Positions 59,887 through 64,000 of a stretch of DNA of 64,000 bases are shown one piece after another. The stretch covers positions 6,981,314-7,045,313 of the forward strand of contig CP136068.1 in assembly GCA_032622095.1 (NCBI GenBank), written 5' to 3'. Position 1 is the stretch's first letter; each line of letters starts with the position of its first letter. The notes beneath the pieces are model-generated. The model was not told the DNA's origin. It worked only from the letters and a program-made list of their open reading frames with translations, and made no database searches. The stretch is from Siphonodentalium dalli. Taxonomy: Eukaryota > Mollusca > Scaphopoda > Gadilida > Siphonodentaliidae. Made by a program: the position numbers and the translations under genes.

Positions 59887-60445
59887 CAAAGACCGAAAAA
59901 TGTCGTTAAACTAGAGATCCAAATACCCCCTAAGGGCCCCTCTATCTTGATATATTAAAGACCGAAAAATGTCGTTAAACTATAAAGACCGAAAAATGTC
60001 GTTAAACTAGAGATCCAAATACCCCCTATATCTTGAGATATTATAAAGACCGAAAAATGTCATTAAACTATTAATTGTTGTTGCTGTTGTTTATTAGGGT
60101 TTATCGTCATTCTAGCCGCTAGGCCACACACGACGTTGTCAATTTTACGGGTGGAGGAAAGACCACGCAGAGGCTCAATTTCACCGGGAAGTTGTTCCAC
60201 TGCATGTAGAAACCACCGACCCCCCGAAAGCAATTGACAAACTTGCCCAGATACCCGATTCCGGTCACCCTCCCTATGGTGGGGTTCGAACCAGCTTCGT
60301 CAGCGCTGGACGGCCTGGGACGAAGTAAACCACCTGGCACTCTACCGACTGGACCACCGGGGGCCCCCATTAAACTGTTAAAGACCGAAAATGTCGTTAA
60401 ATTGCAAAGACCGAAAAATTTCGTTAAACTAGAGATCAAAACATC
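59887..60445 (+). repeat. Short tandem repeat AAAGACCGAAAAATGTCGTT, copy B
   Basis: Same array as at 54.8-55.1 kb, split by the SINE at 60,075-60,367. Confidence 0.85.
60075..60367 (-). mobile_element. tRNA-derived SINE
   Basis: On the minus strand it starts near GGGGGCCCCCGGTGGTCCAG, with an A-box-like TGGTCCAGTCGG-TAGAGTG and a B box GGTTCGAACCCC about 65 nt later, and ends in an (AAC)n-type tail (TTGTTGTTGCTGTTG on +). CATTAAACTATTAA at 60,061-60,074 and CATTAAACTGTTAA at 60,368-60,381 are target duplications. Copy A at about 55,000 has the empty site. It inserted after the segmental duplication, or was never in A. Confidence 0.85.
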
Positions 60446-60479
60446 CCCACCCCTATTTTTAGCTTAACTTTACTTTGTA

Positions 60480-62335
60480 AAGTTTGAGCTATTGCCATGG
60501 CTTTGTCGTCCGTGTGTATGTGTGTACGTAAGGCGTCAACAATGCAGGCTACAGGTCGTACCTTTGGTCGGATCATTATGAAATTTGTCATAGCTGTTGA
60601 CATCAACATTTAGACCAGATAATTAATTTTGGGATCATTCGGAAAAAAAACATGGCCGCCAGTGGCCATCTTGGATTTCAAAATTCAATCCATTAGCACG
60701 GGCTACAGGTCGTAATGTTTGTCTGATCATCATGAAATTTGTCAAGAATGTTAATAATGACATGTAGATGGGAACGAGTCATTTTGGGGTCATTCGGCCA
60801 AAAAACATGGCCGCAGCAGCCATTTTGGATTTTACTCTTTGTATGACTAAATCTTTAGCACAGGCTACAGGTCTTACCTTTAGTCTGATCATCATAAAAT
60901 TTTTCATGGCTGTTGAAATTGGAATGTAGATGGGAACGAGTCATTTTGGGGTCATTCGGACAAAAAACATGGCCGCCAGTGGCCATCTTGTATTTCAAAA
61001 TTTAATCAATTAACACGGGCCACAGGTCGTACTGTTTGTCTGATCATCATGAAATTTGTCATGGATACTAACAATGACATGTAGATGGGAACGAGTAATT
61101 TTGGGGTCATTCGACCCAAAAACATGGCCGCCAGCAGCCATCTTGGATTTTACTCTTTGTATGACTAAATTATTTAGCACGGGCTACAGGTCGTACGTAC
61201 TTTTAGTCTGATCATCATAAAATTTGTCACGAATGTTAATAATGACATGTATATGGGAACGAGTCATTTTGGGGTCATTCGGTCAATAAATATTGCCGCC
61301 AGCAGCCATCTTGGATTTTACTCTTTGTATGACTAAATCCTTTAGCACAGGCTACAGGTCGTACCTTTAGTCTGATCATCATAAAATTTGTCACGGCTGT
61401 TGAAATTGGAATGTAGATGGGAACGAGTCATTTTGGGGTCATTCAGACAAAAAACATGGCCGCCAGTGGCCATCTTGGATTTCAAAATTTAATCCATTAG
61501 CACGGTCCACAGGTCGTACTGTTCGTCTGATCATCATGACATTTGTCATGGATGATAATATTCACATGTAGATGGGAACGAGTAATTTTGGGGTTATTCG
61601 GCCAAAAAACATGGCCGCCAGCAGCCATCTTGTATTTTACTCTTTGTATGACTAAATTCTTTAGCACAGGCTACAGGTCGTACTTTCAGTCTGATCATCA
61701 TAAAATTTGTCACGAATGTTAATAATGACATGTAGATGGGAACGAGTCATTTTGGGATCATTTGACCCAAAAACATGGCCGCCAGCAGCCATCTTGTATT
61801 TTACTCTTTGTATGACTAAATTGTTTAGCACAGGCTACAGGTCGTACTTTCAGTCTGATCATCATAAAATTTGTCACGAATGTTAATAATGACATGTAGA
61901 TGGGAACGAGTCATTTTGGGATCATTTGACCCAAAAACATGGCCGCCAGCAGCCATCTTGGATTTTACTCTTTGTATGACTAAATTCTTTAGCACGGGCT
62001 ACAGGTCGTACTTTCAGTCTGATCATCATAAAACTTGTCAAGAATGTTAATAGTGACATGTAGATGGGAACGAGTCATTTTGGGGTCATTCGGCCAAAAA
62101 ACATGGCCGCCAGCAGCCATCTTGGATTTTACTCTTTGTATGACTAAATCCTTTAGCACGGGCTACAGGTCGTACCTTTAGTCTGATCATCATGAAATTT
62201 TTCATGGCTGTTGAAATTGGAATGTATATGAGAATGAGACATTTTGGGGACATTCCGACCAAAAAACATGGCTGCCAGCGGCCATATTGGATTTCCAAAT
62301 TCAATTCTAAATCTTTCCATTCATTGCTCATCACA
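60480..62335 (+). repeat. Satellite of about 155-167 bp, 11 or more units
   Basis: Units are marked by CATGGCCGCCAG-type words at about 60,651, 60,806, 60,968, 61,123, 61,290, 61,455, 61,610, 61,774, 61,938, 62,102 and 62,267. Each has GGCTACAGGTCGTAC, TCTGATCATCAT, AAATTTGTCA, GATGGGAACGAGTCATTTTG and GCCATCTTGGATTT. Two subtypes (CCAGTGG versus CCAGCAGCC) alternate in the first half; the last units are more uniform. Found only in copy B. Confidence 0.92.
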
Positions 62336-62678
62336 CAAATTTAACTTCTTCTCAAAGTTGAGCTACAGTGTCATTGACACTTTCATTTGAGACATTAAAG
62401 AACGAAATATGTCGTTACACCATTAATGATCATTAATACATAATTTGTGTTTATGAAAGTCTGGTACAGACAGTTTGTTTCCAGTACATATTCATTGGAA
62501 CGTAAACAATTATTCTGACAGAAATCATGTTAATATTGCCTTTCGTTACTGGTTTCCTTGACTCACATATCTCTCACTGCTTAATACTTATAATTAAAAC
62601 AAATGTTCTGTGTTTTGTGTCACTTCTTAATAGCATTCTGTATTCTGCTATTGAAAAGAAAAACAGTTGTAGTATACC

Positions 62679-63176
62679 TTAAATGTATGAAGGCCTTGGT
62701 GGGTATCATGTGAAGTTGTGAACATATTTCCACCTGTCAAAAACCGCTACAAACGAAATAATATTCAAATATAGACAGACTTTGTTAATATACAAATGAG
62801 AAATATCTCATAAACATTATGTTATAGTCGTAAATTTGCCGACTGTTATGTAAACAAAGCATAAAAAGTTACTTTCCTGGTGTTTCTTTATATTATGATG
62901 GTAAACATAAAGAGCGTTCTTTGTTGCTCAATTCCTTATTTGGAAATAATAAAGAGCGTTTATACCATTTGTGTGTGATTAGCCAGTAGCATTATGCTGC
63001 CTTCTATAACACAATCAGACTCTTGTTTAGGTAAAATTTAGTAGGTCTTTATGTAAGCATGATGTTTAAGGGATAGTGATCGCATATTTGAACCAAAATG
63101 TATGCGTTTTAATATTGATCTGTTTACGGTGTTTGGAACAAATATTTTCGACAACTAAACCCTCTCGTCCCTTTAA
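62679..63176 (+). mobile_element. TTAA-flanked MITE, copy 4
   Basis: Counterpart of 55,391-55,889 in copy B, with TTAA at 62,679 and 63,173. The left end is damaged (AATGTATGAAGGCCTTGG). It was present before the segmental duplication. Confidence 0.75.
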
Positions 63177-64000
63177 TATAATTATTATAACATCCCTCAT
63201 CCAATAATCTCCAAATTGCATATCTAATTTCAATCCTAGTTACACGTCACACCGCCCCTCATCATTTGCCAATTGTACACCCTTTTTTGCTGCTTCTGCT
63301 GCAACTGCTCAATTTCTTTAAAAATTATTGAAAAAATGGCCCTCCGGCCTGCGACATTTACCTCCGATTTAGTTTTTTCGATCATCGGTCCACCCCAAAA
63401 TTGAGCACACGTCCCTATATAATATACCTATTTAAAACGAGTATACACGGTGGTGTAATAGAACAACCATTAATTTAACCGTAACCGTAGCATATTTCCA
63501 CGTATACGTGTACGTTTTCACGACAAATCCCCTCTGATCTGTTATTAATGAACCAAACAATTAACATGTCAACACACTCTGGCCCGCCAATGCTACAGTG
63601 TATAAACGTAACGGGGCAAATATGCATATTATATTGACAGCTAACGAGAACATTCATCACCAACAATCTGCAAACCCCTTTCAGTCGATACGATAGAAAC
63701 TAAACGATTTGTTACTTCTAATTACCCGTACTTAATTACACTACTTGCGTGTTAATAAAGTACGACCCCCCCCCAATCACAACTAAAGGTGAAACATGGG
63801 ATTTAGAACATTAATATTCACTCTTACACAGTTCCACATTCAAGGTGTGTCTTGTGTAATCGTATGTCAGTTGTAACGTTGTGAAACCGCAACCGAACGG
63901 AATTATTCTATTGCTAAATAGTTCATGGGTGACCTGATGCATGCATCTTAGTTTTCTTGTTATACTATAATACGTTGCTTTAAGTGAACCCATTATCGAG

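Larger units (their letters stand above)
57196..63960 (+). repeat. Segmental duplication, copy B
   Basis: Second copy, offset 6,409 bp at its start. It differs from A by point changes and small indels, one 485-bp unit instead of four, a local repeat at 58,725-59,130, a SINE at 60,075-60,367 and the 60.5-62.3 kb satellite. It ends GCATCTTAGTTTTCTTGT at 63,960, so the right boundary is just inside the window. Confidence 0.9.

Noticed and set aside
60288-60360. Possible tRNA gene
   Set aside because: A and B boxes are present, but no cloverleaf closes and the element has SINE ends and target duplications.
60234-60467. Frame with GFEPASSALDG, recalling a protein
   Set aside because: It runs through the SINE's tRNA-like B box (GGTTCGAACC complement); a common spurious translation of SINEs.
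1-64000. CRISPR array, bacterial operon or phage-like system
   Set aside because: No regularly spaced identical repeats with unique spacers and no prokaryotic gene structure; introns and LINEs show a eukaryotic nuclear genome.

Overview
The window is a piece of a large, repeat-filled metazoan nuclear genome. It is AT-rich and intron-rich and has no bacterial-style gene packing. Frequent CATGTA-type strings, THAP/YqaJ transposons, L1/Tx1-like and jockey-like LINEs and cysteine-rich EGF exons suggest a lophotrochozoan, perhaps a bivalve or other mollusc. That assignment is inference, because no species-diagnostic gene is present.

The only clear host gene is a multi-EGF protein on the + strand. 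Five EGF exons (26,093-26,206; 27,723-27,836; 36,944-37,057; 45,326-45,439; 50,348-50,461) are each exactly 114 nt, phase 1-1, with good AG/GT borders. They are separated by introns of 1.5, 9.1, 8.3 and 4.9 kb packed with transposons and satellites. A possible first exon of a BEN-like protein lies antisense in the second intron (30,055-30,285).

Region by region: 1-2.5 kb holds a dispersed repeat, a LINE ORF1 remnant and two repeat units dense in the nuclear-receptor half-site TCAAGGTCA. 4.25-7.93 kb is a frameshifted L1/Tx1-like LINE. 8.8-12.3 kb is a 3.55-kb transposon with about 455-bp inverted ends and no visible gene, inserted in a copy of a 485-bp repeat family. 14.1-14.6 kb is a TTAA-flanked MITE. 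17.07-25.0 kb is a 7.93-kb DNA transposon that split a second LINE; removing it and one AT dinucleotide restores the LINE reading frame. It carries a THAP-DDE transposase gene and, tail to tail, a SAP-SWIM-YqaJ nuclease gene, and resembles the ISL2EU branch of PIF/Harbinger. A 1,828-bp tandem duplication copied the 3' ends of both genes. 27-29 kb has two Harbinger-type MITEs. 30.4-34.8 kb is a jockey-like LINE (minus strand) next to a charged-protein ORF and an array of covarying hairpins. 40.6-42.4 kb is another minus-strand LINE cut by a 50-bp-arm hairpin. 42.9-45.2 kb is a second, inverted set of TCAAGGTCA-rich repeats. 45.5-46 kb is a foldback element with a 9-bp target duplication. 47.7-49.7 kb is a 42-bp minisatellite that flips orientation partway. 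50.8-64 kb is a direct segmental duplication (copy A 50.8-56.7, copy B 57.2-63.96). It has a fourfold 485-bp tandem in A, and a SINE and a roughly 160-bp satellite in B.

The most interesting unit is the transposon at 17.07-25.0 kb. Its boundaries, two-gene layout, intron structure, disabling lesions (catalytic Glu to Gly, two frameshifts, one stop) and nested history can all be read directly from the sequence.
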